Assembly: GCA_041166745.1 (NCBI GenBank)
Contig: JBEEGH010000026.1
Location: 1 to 64,000 of the forward strand
Origin: DASUCS01 sp041166745
GTDB lineage: Bacteria > Actinomycetota > Acidimicrobiia > Acidimicrobiales > JACDCH01
Reading direction: 5' to 3'
Length of the DNA stretch: 64,000 nucleotides
Shown: positions 1-8,448 of the stretch, in pieces
Numbering within the stretch: the first letter of the stretch is position 1
Layout of the letters: each line of letters opens with the position of its first letter
Position numbers and translations under genes: made by a program
Notes under the pieces: generated by a model
Told to the model about the DNA's origin: nothing
The model's database searches: none
The model's input: the letters and a program-made list of their open reading frames with translations, nothing else

Positions 1-139
1 TTCCGAGGAGCGTGATGGCGGCGATGCAGACGACCGCGATCAGCGCAACGAGGAGGGCGTACTCGACCAGCGAGGCGCCACGCTCATCTTCCACATGGGC
101 ACGGAGCCAGGTGGCGAGGAACTGGAAAGAGGTGATCAT
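1..139 (-). CDS. flp: Flp/Fap-type prepilin, type IVb pilin (3' end outside window)
   Basis: Translating the minus strand from the ATG at 139 gives 46 codons that run off the window. After a short basic/polar leader comes an acidic E-D-E-R-G-A-S-L-V-E-Y-A-L-L motif and then a continuous hydrophobic helix (LLVALIAVVCIAAITLLG). This is the typical Flp pilin pattern: a Gly-containing prepilin-peptidase site followed by Glu5-Tyr6 in the mature protein. A GGGAG ribosome site lies about 10 nt upstream. It would be the structural subunit of the Tad pilus encoded at 2675-8237. The C-terminus is not visible. Confidence 0.82.
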   Translation of the reverse strand, partial: MITSFQFLATWLRAHVEDERGASLVEYALLVALIAVVCIAAITLLG

Positions 140-180
140 TTCAGTAGTGCTCCCTATTTGGTGGTGTTGGTGACGACCGC

Positions 181-194
181 CCCCGGTTCCGGGG
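181..194. repeat. 14-bp palindrome upstream of flp
   Basis: CCCCGG-tt-CCGGGG is a perfect 6-bp inverted repeat in the 193-nt gap between the response regulator gene and flp. Read on the minus strand it falls about 40-55 nt before the flp ATG. It could be an operator or a leader hairpin. The rest of the gap shows no gene. Confidence 0.4.
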
Positions 195-332
195 AGCTGG
201 CTTCCTGTCACGAGAACTATCGACGGGGGGGAGGGGGCTCTCCATAGGCCGCTCGACCCATTTTCGTACTGGCCCGCTCACGCTCCGTAGCCATAGTCAC
301 CGTGAACGGCGTTAACAGTAGGAAGACGCAGG

Positions 333-983
333 TCAGCGCAGGTGGATGATGCCCATCCGTACGGCCTGGAGAACGGCTTGGGTGCGATCACGGGCGTCGA
401 GCTTCTGGTAGATCGACGCCAAGTGGTTCTTGACCGTCTTCTGGCTGATGTACAGCTTGGCGGCCACTTCAGGGGTCGAGCACCCGTCGGCGATGTGCTG
501 GAGCACCTCTTCTTCGCGGTGGGTGATGACCCGGTCGTTCTCGTCGTCGCTCGGCCGTTCGAGCTTACGGAGCTCGTCCAGCATGCTCGACGCCAACTGC
601 GGTGACAGCGCCGTGTCGCCACTGACGGCCATGCGCACCGCCCCCGCGATCTCCTCGGTCGAGCAGTCCTTCACGAGATAGCCCGATGCGCCGGCCCGGA
701 TGGCCGATGCCACCACGTCGGCGTCCGCGTGCATCGTGAGCATCACGACCCGAACGTCGGGCTGGGCGGCGTGCACCCGTCTCGCGGCCTCGACACCGTC
801 CATCTCCGGCATCGTGACATCCATCAAGATCACATCCGGCGACAGCTCTTCAGAGAGCCGGACCGCCTCGAGGCCATCGGAGGCTTCGCCGACGACGTCG
901 AATCCCTCTTCGATCATGGAGCGGCGCAATCCCTCGCGCAGCATCCGGTGATCGTCAGCGAGGAGCAATCGGATCGCCGCCAT
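333..983 (-). CDS. NarL/FixJ-family two-component response regulator
   Basis: 216 aa. The N-terminal receiver domain (about 1-120) has the acidic pair D10-D11, phosphoacceptor D55 (in ILMDVTMPEMDG) and the conserved Lys in YLVKD. A LuxR-type helix-turn-helix fills about 150-216 (THREEEVLQHIADG...SQKTVKNHLASIYQKL). It should bind DNA after phosphorylation by the kinase directly upstream (stop at 993). Its position between that kinase and flp, downstream of tadC, suggests it controls pilus expression. A TAGGTT box ends 6 nt before the ATG, so it can also be transcribed separately and leaderless. Confidence 0.93.
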   Translation of the reverse strand: MAAIRLLLADDHRMLREGLRRSMIEEGFDVVGEASDGLEAVRLSEELSPDVILMDVTMPEMDGVEAARRVHAAQPDVRVVMLTMHADADVVASAIRAGASGYLVKDCSTEEIAGAVRMAVSGDTALSPQLASSMLDELRKLERPSDDENDRVITHREEEVLQHIADGCSTPEVAAKLYISQKTVKNHLASIYQKLDARDRTQAVLQAVRMGIIHLR

Positions 984-989
984 GCCGGA

Positions 990-995
990 AACCTA
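990..995 (-). promoter_or_regulatory. Candidate leaderless -10 box of the response regulator
   Basis: On the minus strand TAGGTT is followed by exactly 6 nt and then the ATG at 983. The TAG of this box is also the stop codon of the sensor kinase. Spacing matches a TANNNT -10 element that starts transcription at the start codon. No clear -35 is seen. Confidence 0.5.
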
Positions 996-2804
996 GACCC
1001 CTGACCGACGCAGACCGAGGAGGCTTGCTCGTGGGGCCGGCTGGACGCCGAGCATGCAGCGGACACGGGTGCCGGTTCCGGGATCGCTGTCGACCTGCAG
1101 CGTTGCGCCGATGCTGGCCGCCCGCTCCCGCATGCCGATGATGCCGTACGAGTCGAGCCGGCCGGCCTGGCCGATCGGGAAGCCCTTGCCGTTGTCGGCG
1201 ATGTCGAGCACCGCGGCGTGGCCTGCGCATTGCCAGTTGATCGTTACCTGTGTGGCCTCGGCGTGCTTCTCGATGTTGGCGAGCGCCTCCTGCGCGATGC
1301 GGAACATCTCACGCTCCTGAGCGAGAGGGAGGCGCCCGGTTTCCTCGCTGCGCAGCACGACGTCGAGGCTCGACCGATCGCGGACTCGTTGCAGGTAGAG
1401 GTTGAGGACCGAGAGCATGTCGTGTTCCTCGGAGACGTCCGTGCGCAGGTCGTAGAGCGTGTCGCGGACCTCGCGGATCACGTCGCGGATGTCGGAGCGC
1501 AACTGCTCGAGGGACGGCCCGACGGCGTCACCCCGTCCGTCGCTCTTCACGATGCGGTCGAGCTCGAACGCCAGGTAGGCGAGCGACTGGCCGATGCGAT
1601 CGTGGAGATCGCGCGCGATGCGAGTGCGTTCCTCCTCGGCGCCGACCGTGCGCAGCCGCCCGAACCACCGAGCGTTGTCGAGCGCGAGCGCTGCCGGCTC
1701 CGCGAACCCCTTCAGCAGCTCCATGTCGCGCTCCGTGAAATGGTTCGCCTCAGGGTGCTCGAGCGAAACGAGCCCGATCACCGACCCGCGGGCCAGCAGC
1801 ACCGTGTAGATGCCGGAATACATGCGCGGGGCCAGACCGGGCCCCCCGGCGACGAGCAGGTTCGGCTCCGACACGGTGCCGCGCTGGGCGACCGCGGTGG
1901 CCAGGGCCGGTGGAAGGTCGTCGAAGCCGATGCGCGGGGGAAGGCGAGTGCCCTCGCGCCTGGCCACGACCCAGCCCCGGTCGGTGTCGTCGAGCAACAG
2001 CACCGCGGCGGCCGTGAACTCGAACAGGTCGCGCAGGCGGCCCATCGTCGAGTCGAGAGCCTCGTCGAGGTCGAGTGATGCCGGAAGGGATTGGGCCACT
2101 CGGTGCAGCGAGAAGAGCAAGGCGTTGGCGTCGGCCAGCCGTCCGAGCCGATCGAGGGCGAGTGTCTGCTGGCGATCGGCCTCACCCGAGATACGCCGGG
2201 CATATCCCGCGACGAGTGCGATCAGCACCATCTCCGACGCCCACTGCGCCGCCACCCTCAGGTCGGCGTGATCGTTGCGGACATAGTCGGGGACGGTGAC
2301 GGCCAAAACGGACACCGTGGCAACAAGCAGCGAGAACGCAAACCCGCGCGTGAACCCCGCGACGATGACCGCAGTGATGAGAGAGAAGACGAACGGCGAG
2401 TCCCAGTAGCCGGTCGACACCACGATCACGACGTGGAGCGCGACCTCCGCCACGACTGCCACCACGCTGCGAATGTCGTCGTGGACCTGCATCGGCCGGA
2501 GGGTGCGCAGGCCGGCGTAGGCGACCACCAGCAAGCACCAGAGGCCCGTCGAGGCGTTGTTGTCCTTGACGTCGGCTGCGGCCAGCACCAGCCCGACACC
2601 GACGGTTCCCCAGCGAACGCCGATGATCGCCGAGCGGAACGGGGCGAGCCTGTCGCGCCGTTCGTCGAGGTCGGCTATTTGAAGGACTGACCGATTTGCG
2701 CGGCGGCGGGACCAAGCACGATGACGAAGACCGGCGGGAAGATGAAGAGGATGAGCGGGAAGAGGATCTTGACGGGCAGCTTCGCTGCCTTCTCGCGCGC
2801 CCAT
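993..2804 (-). CDS. Membrane sensor histidine kinase, NarL-type (HisKA_3)
   Basis: Up to 603 aa. Hydrophobic helices span roughly residues 60-205, a GAF-like domain follows (about 220-380), then a HisKA_3 dimerisation domain with ARDLHD as the phospho-accepting H-box, and an HATPase_c domain (NIEKHAEA, DNGKGF, YGIIGMRERA, GTGTRV). It should autophosphorylate on the H-box His and pass phosphate to the regulator ending at 333. The start is uncertain: the ATG at 2804 would overlap tadC by 130 nt, and residues 1-40 look like out-of-frame tadC. Coding-like sequence begins near ERRDRLAPFRSA, but no ATG/GTG/TTG occurs there. The next GTG, at 2588, would cut into the first helix. Confidence 0.88.
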   Translation of the reverse strand: MGAREGSEAARQDPLPAHPLHLPAGLRHRAWSRRRANRSVLQIADLDERRDRLAPFRSAIIGVRWGTVGVGLVLAAADVKDNNASTGLWCLLVVAYAGLRTLRPMQVHDDIRSVVAVVAEVALHVVIVVSTGYWDSPFVFSLITAVIVAGFTRGFAFSLLVATVSVLAVTVPDYVRNDHADLRVAAQWASEMVLIALVAGYARRISGEADRQQTLALDRLGRLADANALLFSLHRVAQSLPASLDLDEALDSTMGRLRDLFEFTAAAVLLLDDTDRGWVVARREGTRLPPRIGFDDLPPALATAVAQRGTVSEPNLLVAGGPGLAPRMYSGIYTVLLARGSVIGLVSLEHPEANHFTERDMELLKGFAEPAALALDNARWFGRLRTVGAEEERTRIARDLHDRIGQSLAYLAFELDRIVKSDGRGDAVGPSLEQLRSDIRDVIREVRDTLYDLRTDVSEEHDMLSVLNLYLQRVRDRSSLDVVLRSEETGRLPLAQEREMFRIAQEALANIEKHAEATQVTINWQCAGHAAVLDIADNGKGFPIGQAGRLDSYGIIGMRERAASIGATLQVDSDPGTGTRVRCMLGVQPAPRASLLGLRRSGV

Positions 2805-3595
2805 TGGCGGCGCTTCGACCGCATCTCGGTCGCCTGGGTCTTGAGGACGCGGCCGATCGGCATCCCCAGGACGTCCGCTTGTGTCAGGGCCAGTACGAAG
2901 TTCGATAGCTCCGGCACCTCGGTGCGCTTTTTCAGGTTCTGGAGGGCGTCCCGCCGAGGCAGGCCAAGCTCCATCTCCTTCAGCGTACGGGAGAACTCAT
3001 CCGCGAGCGGGGAATCAAAGTGCTCGCACACGATCCCGAGGGCCCCCTCGAAGCCGACACCGGCCTCCACCGAGATCGCCAGCAGGTCGAGCGTGTCCGG
3101 GAGGTCCTTCAGCAGCTGCTCCTGGCGAGACTTCATGGCGGACGACAGGCGGGCGTTCGGATACGCCGCACCGACCGCCGGGAGCGCCACGAGGAAGATC
3201 AGGGCGAACCCGGTCGACGGGTGCGCGGCGACGCTGTACGCCAACGCGACAGCGAAGCCGATGACACCGAGGAGGACTTGCGCCGTGATGATCTCTTCCG
3301 GGCGGTAACGACCGGACAGGCCGGCATAGACCAGCTTCTGGCGGATGCTGTCTCGGTAGTTGCTGGGGAGCAACATGGCGATGGATCCGAGAGCTCGGCT
3401 CCCGAGCGGTCGCAGCACGCGGCTCAAGAACGGTTCGGCGAGGAGTTGCTGGAAGTCGTCGGCCTCCTCGACGTCGAAGTCGAGGCTGCGGAGGTAGGCC
3501 TCCGGGTCGTCGACGGCAACGGTCGTGCGATTCGTCAGCCCGGCGTAGATCAGTACACCGGCACCGACCGCGAAGAACAGAAGTGCAGCAGTCAT
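2675..3595 (-). CDS. tadC: TadC-like type II secretion system F-domain protein
   Basis: 306 aa, with an N-terminal membrane helix, a T2SSF cytoplasmic domain in the middle (DTLDLLAISVEAGVGFEGALG, GLPRRDALQNLKKRTEVPELSNFVLAL) and a C-terminal helix (LFPLILFIFPPVFVIVLG). Such proteins form the inner-membrane platform of the Tad pilus together with TadB and convert the motion of the TadA ATPase into pilin assembly. The start overlaps the tadB stop by 4 nt (ATGA), so translation is probably coupled. Confidence 0.9.
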   Translation of the reverse strand: MTAALLFFAVGAGVLIYAGLTNRTTVAVDDPEAYLRSLDFDVEEADDFQQLLAEPFLSRVLRPLGSRALGSIAMLLPSNYRDSIRQKLVYAGLSGRYRPEEIITAQVLLGVIGFAVALAYSVAAHPSTGFALIFLVALPAVGAAYPNARLSSAMKSRQEQLLKDLPDTLDLLAISVEAGVGFEGALGIVCEHFDSPLADEFSRTLKEMELGLPRRDALQNLKKRTEVPELSNFVLALTQADVLGMPIGRVLKTQATEMRSKRRQWAREKAAKLPVKILFPLILFIFPPVFVIVLGPAAAQIGQSFK

Positions 3596-4551
3596 ACGTC
3601 GATCTTCACCATCTTGTTGATGAACATGACTCCGAAAGCCACCGAAGCGGCCGAGCCCGCCAGCCAGACGTAGCCCCAGCCTCGAAACATCGAGTCCATG
3701 TAGCCGGGGTTCATCACGGAGATGGCGACGAGTAGGAACACGGGAAGGGCACCGAGCACCCAGGCGGAGATGCGACCTTCGGCCGTGAGCACATCGACCT
3801 CACGGCGGATCTCCTCGCGTGCCCGAATGAAGTCGGCCAACGTGTGGAGCAGTTCGGCCAGTCGCCCGCCCACCGTCTGCTGGATGCGGATGGCCTGCAC
3901 CACCCACTCCACGTCGCGGACGTCCATGCGCTGAGCCATTCGGTCGAGGGCATCGACGACCGGATCACCGAGCTGCGTCTCGTTCACCACTCGAGCGAAC
4001 TCCTCGGCAAGCGGAGGTTCCGACTCTTCGCACATCAGCTGAATCGCTCGCAGGAAGGTGTGTCCCGCGGACAGCGATGACGCGATGAGCGACAGTGCGT
4101 CGGGGAACTGTGCTTCGAACTTCTTCCTGCGCCTGCTGATGCGCCGGCTTAGGTAGAAGTTGCCGAGCAGCACGGCGACGACCGCTCCCACCAGGCCACA
4201 GAACCACTGCGAGGTGATCGCCAGCCCGAAGGCGCCCAGCACCACCGCGCCGGCGATCACGATGACGACGAACTCGCCCGGCCGCAGCGGGAGCCTGGAC
4301 TTCTCGAGCTTGGTGGCGAGCGAACCCTTCTCGTCGAGCTGCTCGACGAACCGACCGGCCATCTGGCTGAGGTTGTCGACGATCGTCGAGTGCTGCTCGA
4401 TCACCGCGTCGAGAGGAACATCGGTCTCGCCGAACGGCAGGTCGAGGATGTCGGCCAGCCGTTCCTCACGGTCGTACACCCGCGACAGGAAACCGACGGC
4501 CAGCAGCGCCAGTCCGCCGCCGACGAGGACCGCTGCGAGCACAGTCGTCAT
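3592..4551 (-). CDS. tadB: TadB-like type II secretion system F-domain protein
   Basis: 319 aa. It has a TM helix at the N-terminus, two helices near 90-130, a T2SSF domain (FPDALSLIASSLSAGHTFLRAIQLM; RMDVRDVEWVVQAIRIQQTVGGRLAELL) and C-terminal helices. It pairs with TadC as the platform of the Tad pilus machine. It follows tadA after a 99-nt gap carrying GC-rich repeats and is 4-nt coupled to tadC. Confidence 0.9.
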   Translation of the reverse strand: MTTVLAAVLVGGGLALLAVGFLSRVYDREERLADILDLPFGETDVPLDAVIEQHSTIVDNLSQMAGRFVEQLDEKGSLATKLEKSRLPLRPGEFVVIVIAGAVVLGAFGLAITSQWFCGLVGAVVAVLLGNFYLSRRISRRRKKFEAQFPDALSLIASSLSAGHTFLRAIQLMCEESEPPLAEEFARVVNETQLGDPVVDALDRMAQRMDVRDVEWVVQAIRIQQTVGGRLAELLHTLADFIRAREEIRREVDVLTAEGRISAWVLGALPVFLLVAISVMNPGYMDSMFRGWGYVWLAGSAASVAFGVMFINKMVKIDV

Positions 4552-4650
4552 TGCGTCACCGCGCTGTCTCGGGGGCTGCGCCCCCGGACCCCACCACCGT
4601 CCGGCTCGCTGGCGCTCGCTCGGCCGGTGCGCTGATCTCGCTCCGCTCGC
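4552..4650. repeat. GC-rich hairpin and imperfect repeats between tadA and tadB
   Basis: The gap holds a perfect 7-bp stem with a 3-nt loop at 4570-4586 (CGGGGGC-tgc-GCCCCCG). Next to it are two related GC-rich stretches built on CTCGCT...GCTCGCTC (about 4602-4622 and 4635-4652). No ORF fits. It sits inside the operon, so it may attenuate or process the mRNA between tadA and tadB. There is no U-run typical of an intrinsic terminator. Confidence 0.55.
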
Positions 4651-6126
4651 TCACCGGAGCCGTTCCCGCTCGGCGATCTCACCGGGTTCAGGCACGCGCA
4701 CCTTGCGGCGAACGGCGGATGCCGTACCGCTCGACCGGAGGGGAGTGGGGGACCGGAATGCGGACGCGGGAACCTCGATCTCGCGCTCGACGAGCTTGTC
4801 CATGAACTTCGGACGAAGACCGGTGGGCACGAGCTCGCCCGACGGCTTGCCCCGCTCGGTGCCCGGGAGGAACCGGAATTTGAAGATCTCCTGCAACAGG
4901 ATCGTCTCGCCTTCGAGCCCTTGCACCTCCGACACGGCGGTGACGACGCGGCGGCCGTCGGGCAGGCGATCGACGTGGATGATGATGTCGATGGCCGACG
5001 CGATCTGCTCGCGGATGGCCTTCACCGGGAGATCGAATCCGGCCATCAGCACCATCGTCTCGAGGCGGCTCAAGCCGTCGCGCGGGCTGTTGGAGTGCAC
5101 GGTGGTCATCGAGCCCTCGTGGCCCGTGTTCATCGCTTGCAGCATGTCGAGGGCTTCACCCGAACGGCACTCGCCGACGATGATCCGGTCGGGTCGCATG
5201 CGCAGAGCGTTCTTCACGAGGTCGCGGATCTTGACCTCACCCTGTCCCTCGGCATTGGCAGGCCGCGCCTCCAGGTTGATGACGTGGGGTTGTTGGAGCT
5301 GGAGCTCGGCGGAGTCTTCGATCGTGATGACGCGTTCGCCGTCGGGAATGAACGAGGACAGCACGTTGAGGTTGGTCGTCTTGCCGGTGCCGGTACCGCC
5401 TGAGACCAGGATGTTGAGCCGAGCGCGCACGCACGCCTCCATCACCGTCACGAGGTCGAGCGTGTAGGTGCCGAAGTTGATGAGGTCCTTGGCCGTGTAG
5501 GGGTCGGCCGAGAACTTTCGAATCGTGAGGACGGAGCCGTGGATGGCGAGGGGCGGGATGATCGCGTTCACTCGGGAGCCGTCCGGCAGTCGAGCATCGA
5601 CCATCGGGGAGGCTTCGTCGACGCGCCGGCCGACGGCGGACACGATCTTGTCGATCACCTGGCGGTACTGCGCATCGTCCGTGAAGGCCATGTCGGTGCG
5701 CTCGATGAGGCCGGCGCGCTCGATCCAGATGTCGTCGTGGCTGTTGCACATGATCTCGGTGATCGTGGCGTCTTGTAGCAACGCGTCGAGCGGTCCGTAG
5801 CCGAGCGTGTCGGAGATCATCTCCTGGACGAATTTGCGCCGCTCGAGCGGCGAGACGCTGACGTCCTCGCGCTGCAGGATGCGGTCGAGGGCGCTCTTCA
5901 CTTCCTCGTTGAGCTCGGGGCCCGACAGCCCCTTCATCTTCGGGGCGACTTCGTCGAGGACGAGCTCGCGTACTTTGCGCTTCGTTTCGTCCCAAGCATC
6001 ACCACCACGAGCGCGCGCGGCACCGGCGGTCTTGCGCTTCGCTGCGCTCGGGCTGAGGTTGCCGGCCGTCGACTCGGCGACCTTCTCCTCTTCCTCGAGC
6101 GCGGCCAGCTTCTCCGAGAGCTTCAT
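4651..6126 (-). CDS. tadA: TadA/CpaF secretion ATPase
   Basis: 491 aa, hexameric type II/IV secretion ATPase powering pilin assembly. Walker A is VSGGTGTGKTTN, followed by the IEDSAELQL Asp box, the Walker B region RPDRIIVGECR, and the His box (GHEGSMTTVHSNSP). The N-terminal part has the CpaF-type region (LGYGPLDALLQD, ITEIMCN). Length and motif order are normal. The gene lies 15 nt after tadZ on the minus strand, in the order usual for Tad loci. Confidence 0.96.
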   Translation of the reverse strand: MKLSEKLAALEEEEKVAESTAGNLSPSAAKRKTAGAARARGGDAWDETKRKVRELVLDEVAPKMKGLSGPELNEEVKSALDRILQREDVSVSPLERRKFVQEMISDTLGYGPLDALLQDATITEIMCNSHDDIWIERAGLIERTDMAFTDDAQYRQVIDKIVSAVGRRVDEASPMVDARLPDGSRVNAIIPPLAIHGSVLTIRKFSADPYTAKDLINFGTYTLDLVTVMEACVRARLNILVSGGTGTGKTTNLNVLSSFIPDGERVITIEDSAELQLQQPHVINLEARPANAEGQGEVKIRDLVKNALRMRPDRIIVGECRSGEALDMLQAMNTGHEGSMTTVHSNSPRDGLSRLETMVLMAGFDLPVKAIREQIASAIDIIIHVDRLPDGRRVVTAVSEVQGLEGETILLQEIFKFRFLPGTERGKPSGELVPTGLRPKFMDKLVEREIEVPASAFRSPTPLRSSGTASAVRRKVRVPEPGEIAERERLR

Positions 6127-6141
6127 GTGTGCCTCCTGCTG

Positions 6142-7398
6142 CTACGTGCGCTTGCGGCCGAAGCGGCCGCGCTTCTTCTGCGGAGCGGCGTCTTCCACCT
6201 GAGACTGCGCCTCGAGTGGGAGAAGGGGCTTCATGCCCGACGTCATCAGCCGGCTGATCTCCGACTGCGGCGACGCCGCCATCACCGGCATCCCGAGGTT
6301 GATCGAGCGACTCACCTCCTTGGCGTAGGGCAGCACCGCTTGGAACCCCTGCGGGAACAGCTTCGTGACCTGGTCGATGTCGATGCCGACATCGGACTCG
6401 GCCTTGTTCAGGATGAGCTTGACGTTCTCCGTCGAGATCTTGAGCCGCTCGAGGGTGCTCAGGAACACGCTCATGTTCCGCACACTCGGAAGGTCGAGCG
6501 TGGCCATCACATACAACATGTCGGAGAGATCGAAGGCGGCGAGAACGCTCTCGTTGAGTTGCGGGGGTGTGTCGACGACGACGTAGTCGAACTGCTTGCG
6601 TACCGCTTCGATGATGCGAGTCACGTCGGGCGGAGAGATGCGGTCGGCTTCGGAGGGTTCGCGCGGTGCGGCGAGCACATGAACGCCGGTCTCGTGCGCA
6701 ACCGTGTATTCCTCGATGTGCGCACGCAGGTCGTCCTCGTCGGCGTCCTCGCGTTGCAGGGCGTCGAAGATCGTGTATTTCGGCCGCAAGCGCATCGCGG
6801 TGACGACCTCACCGAATTGGAGGTCGAGGTCGACGATGCAGACGCGCTTCCCCGTGTAGCGCGTGAGGAAGTAGCCGATGTTGGTGGCGAAGAAGGTCTT
6901 TCCGCAGCCTCCGGTGGCCGAGGAGATCGTGAACACCCGGCCCGGCTGCCGTACCCCCGGGACCGGCGCCGCAGGAGCGACCGCGGGGGCCACCGTCTCC
7001 GCGGCCGCCGGAGCGGCAGTCTGTGCCAGCTCGACGGCTCGATCGATGGCGTCGATGAGTTCCTTGTCGTCGACTGGGAGCTGCAGCAGATCGATGGCGC
7101 CCGCCCGCACGATCTCGCGGAGGCTGCCGTCGGGACGCCGGCTGAAGGCCAGCACGACGCTCATCCCCGGCAACTCCTCGCGGATCAAACCCAGGCGCTG
7201 CAGTCCTGACCGGGTGCCGAGGCTCGGACCGGCCACGAGCACGTCGAACGGCCCTTCGTTCTCGAGCAGCTCGCCCACCGACCCGAGGCGCGTGCAGGCC
7301 ACGATGTCGGGACGCGGCCGAAGCTCGTCGGCTACGTGCTGGATCTGCTGGGCGAGTTCCTCACCTCGGTCGAGAACGAGGATCTTTGGGTTCCGCAA
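6142..7398 (-). CDS. tadZ: TadZ/CpaE-like MinD-family pilus localisation ATPase
   Basis: 418 aa. Residues about 1-125 look like an atypical receiver domain (ILVLDRG, DVLVAGPSLG, IDLLQLPVDDKEL). After an Ala/Val/Pro-rich linker, a MinD/ParA-like ATPase domain runs from about 155 (SSATGGCGKTFFATNIG; VCIVDLDLQFG; YVVVDTPPQLN). The deviant Walker A has Thr where the signature Lys of ParA/MinD normally stands, as is reported for some TadZ proteins. It probably positions the pilus machine at the membrane. It begins 8 nt after cpaB. Confidence 0.9.
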   Translation of the reverse strand: MRNPKILVLDRGEELAQQIQHVADELRPRPDIVACTRLGSVGELLENEGPFDVLVAGPSLGTRSGLQRLGLIREELPGMSVVLAFSRRPDGSLREIVRAGAIDLLQLPVDDKELIDAIDRAVELAQTAAPAAAETVAPAVAPAAPVPGVRQPGRVFTISSATGGCGKTFFATNIGYFLTRYTGKRVCIVDLDLQFGEVVTAMRLRPKYTIFDALQREDADEDDLRAHIEEYTVAHETGVHVLAAPREPSEADRISPPDVTRIIEAVRKQFDYVVVDTPPQLNESVLAAFDLSDMLYVMATLDLPSVRNMSVFLSTLERLKISTENVKLILNKAESDVGIDIDQVTKLFPQGFQAVLPYAKEVSRSINLGMPVMAASPQSEISRLMTSGMKPLLPLEAQSQVEDAAPQKKRGRFGRKRT

Positions 7399-7406
7399 CG
7401 ACGCTC

Positions 7407-8237
7407 CTAGTTGTGGTCGCGGGCGTTCGCGACTTCGGGTGATTCACCGAAGATGTTGTAATAATCACGGCCAGGTGTGGGTCCGGATGCCGCGGCCTTG
7501 TCGCCGACGCGGGTGAGGTAGACGTTGATACCGGCGGTGGCCGATCCGAAGATGATCTTCTCAGCGTCGATGGCGTCGAGCGCGAGCAACACGGTCAGAT
7601 GGTCTGCCGTCGAACTGGGTCGCGACACGATGCCGGTCTGATTCGTCGCCGCAGTCGTCCCGCCGAGGGCGGCCACCTGTTGCTGCACGTCGATGACCTT
7701 CACGTTCGTGAGGACGAGTTGCGTGCGCGGCGTGGAGTAGGGCAGCTCCGTCGCGGCCTGACCGGTGGTGATGTCCTTGATGGCCGACGGAATGACTTGG
7801 TACACGTTCACGAGATCCCCGGGCGCCAGGTAGCCGGCGCCGCCTGCCACGAACGGCACGTCGACCGCGATGGCTTCCTTTCCGTCCGGAACCTGCACGC
7901 TCGGCACGGTGCTGCGCACCTTGAGCCCACCGGAGCGGATCTGCTCGTTCTTCGAGAACTTCAGCGTGAAGATCTGGTTGCTCAGCTGGCTCGGAGTCGA
8001 GAGCGCATCGGGCTGACGGTCGGACGCGTTGATGCGGCGTACCTCGACCTTGCTGGTGGCGTCGTCACCGTTCGTGCCCGCTGCGATGTCTTCCTTGGCT
8101 ACGAGGACGTCGACCGTGCCGGCGGCCGTCGACGGTCCGTTCCCGTTGTCGCGTGAAAGCAGCGCAACGATGACGACACCGACGACGAAAAACGCGATGC
8201 CCGAGAGCACCAGCAGATTCGATCGACGCACAGCCAC
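7407..8237 (-). CDS. cpaB: CpaB/RcpC-like Flp pilus assembly protein
   Basis: 276 aa. One N-terminal TM helix (LLVLSGIAFFVVGVVIVALL) is followed by an SAF domain (VDVLVAKEDIAAGT...) and a C-terminal RcpC-type region containing YLAPGDLVNVYQV. The GTG at 8237 has a GGGGGG-rich ribosome site just upstream. It is the first gene of the Tad transcription unit in this window, and its promoter should lie in 8238-8448. Confidence 0.88.
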   Translation of the reverse strand: MAVRRSNLLVLSGIAFFVVGVVIVALLSRDNGNGPSTAAGTVDVLVAKEDIAAGTNGDDATSKVEVRRINASDRQPDALSTPSQLSNQIFTLKFSKNEQIRSGGLKVRSTVPSVQVPDGKEAIAVDVPFVAGGAGYLAPGDLVNVYQVIPSAIKDITTGQAATELPYSTPRTQLVLTNVKVIDVQQQVAALGGTTAATNQTGIVSRPSSTADHLTVLLALDAIDAEKIIFGSATAGINVYLTRVGDKAAASGPTPGRDYYNIFGESPEVANARDHN

Positions 8238-8352
8238 CCCCCTTGGTTTCGGAACTGTAGGACTGCTCGGCCATCAACGCGGTGGTGCATGGCCCGTGTC
8301 ACCAGCGCGTCATTGCGCTTGTGTGCATGTCGTTCCGTATTGTCGGCATTCG

Positions 8353-8373
8353 AGGCCATCATCTCTATGGCCT
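8353..8373. promoter_or_regulatory. Inverted repeat between cpaB and coaE
   Basis: AGGCCAT-catctct-ATGGCCT is a perfect 7-bp inverted repeat with a 7-nt spacer. It lies in the 211-nt gap between the divergent cpaB and coaE genes, about 115 nt upstream of cpaB. The symmetry and position suit an operator for a dimeric regulator of the pilus operon. No regulator can be named. The rest of the gap holds no gene. Confidence 0.4.
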
Positions 8374-8436
8374 GATCGGGTCATTTGCAGGTAGCCCAAA
8401 ATGACTAGTCAACCCAGCCCGGGTGTCGCTGTGGTT

Positions 8437-8442
8437 TAGGTT
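8437..8442 (+). promoter_or_regulatory. Candidate leaderless -10 box of coaE
   Basis: TAGGTT is followed by 6 nt and then the GTG start at 8449. There is no ribosome-binding sequence in between, consistent with a leaderless mRNA. Confidence 0.5.
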
Positions 8443-8448
8443 GAGCCT

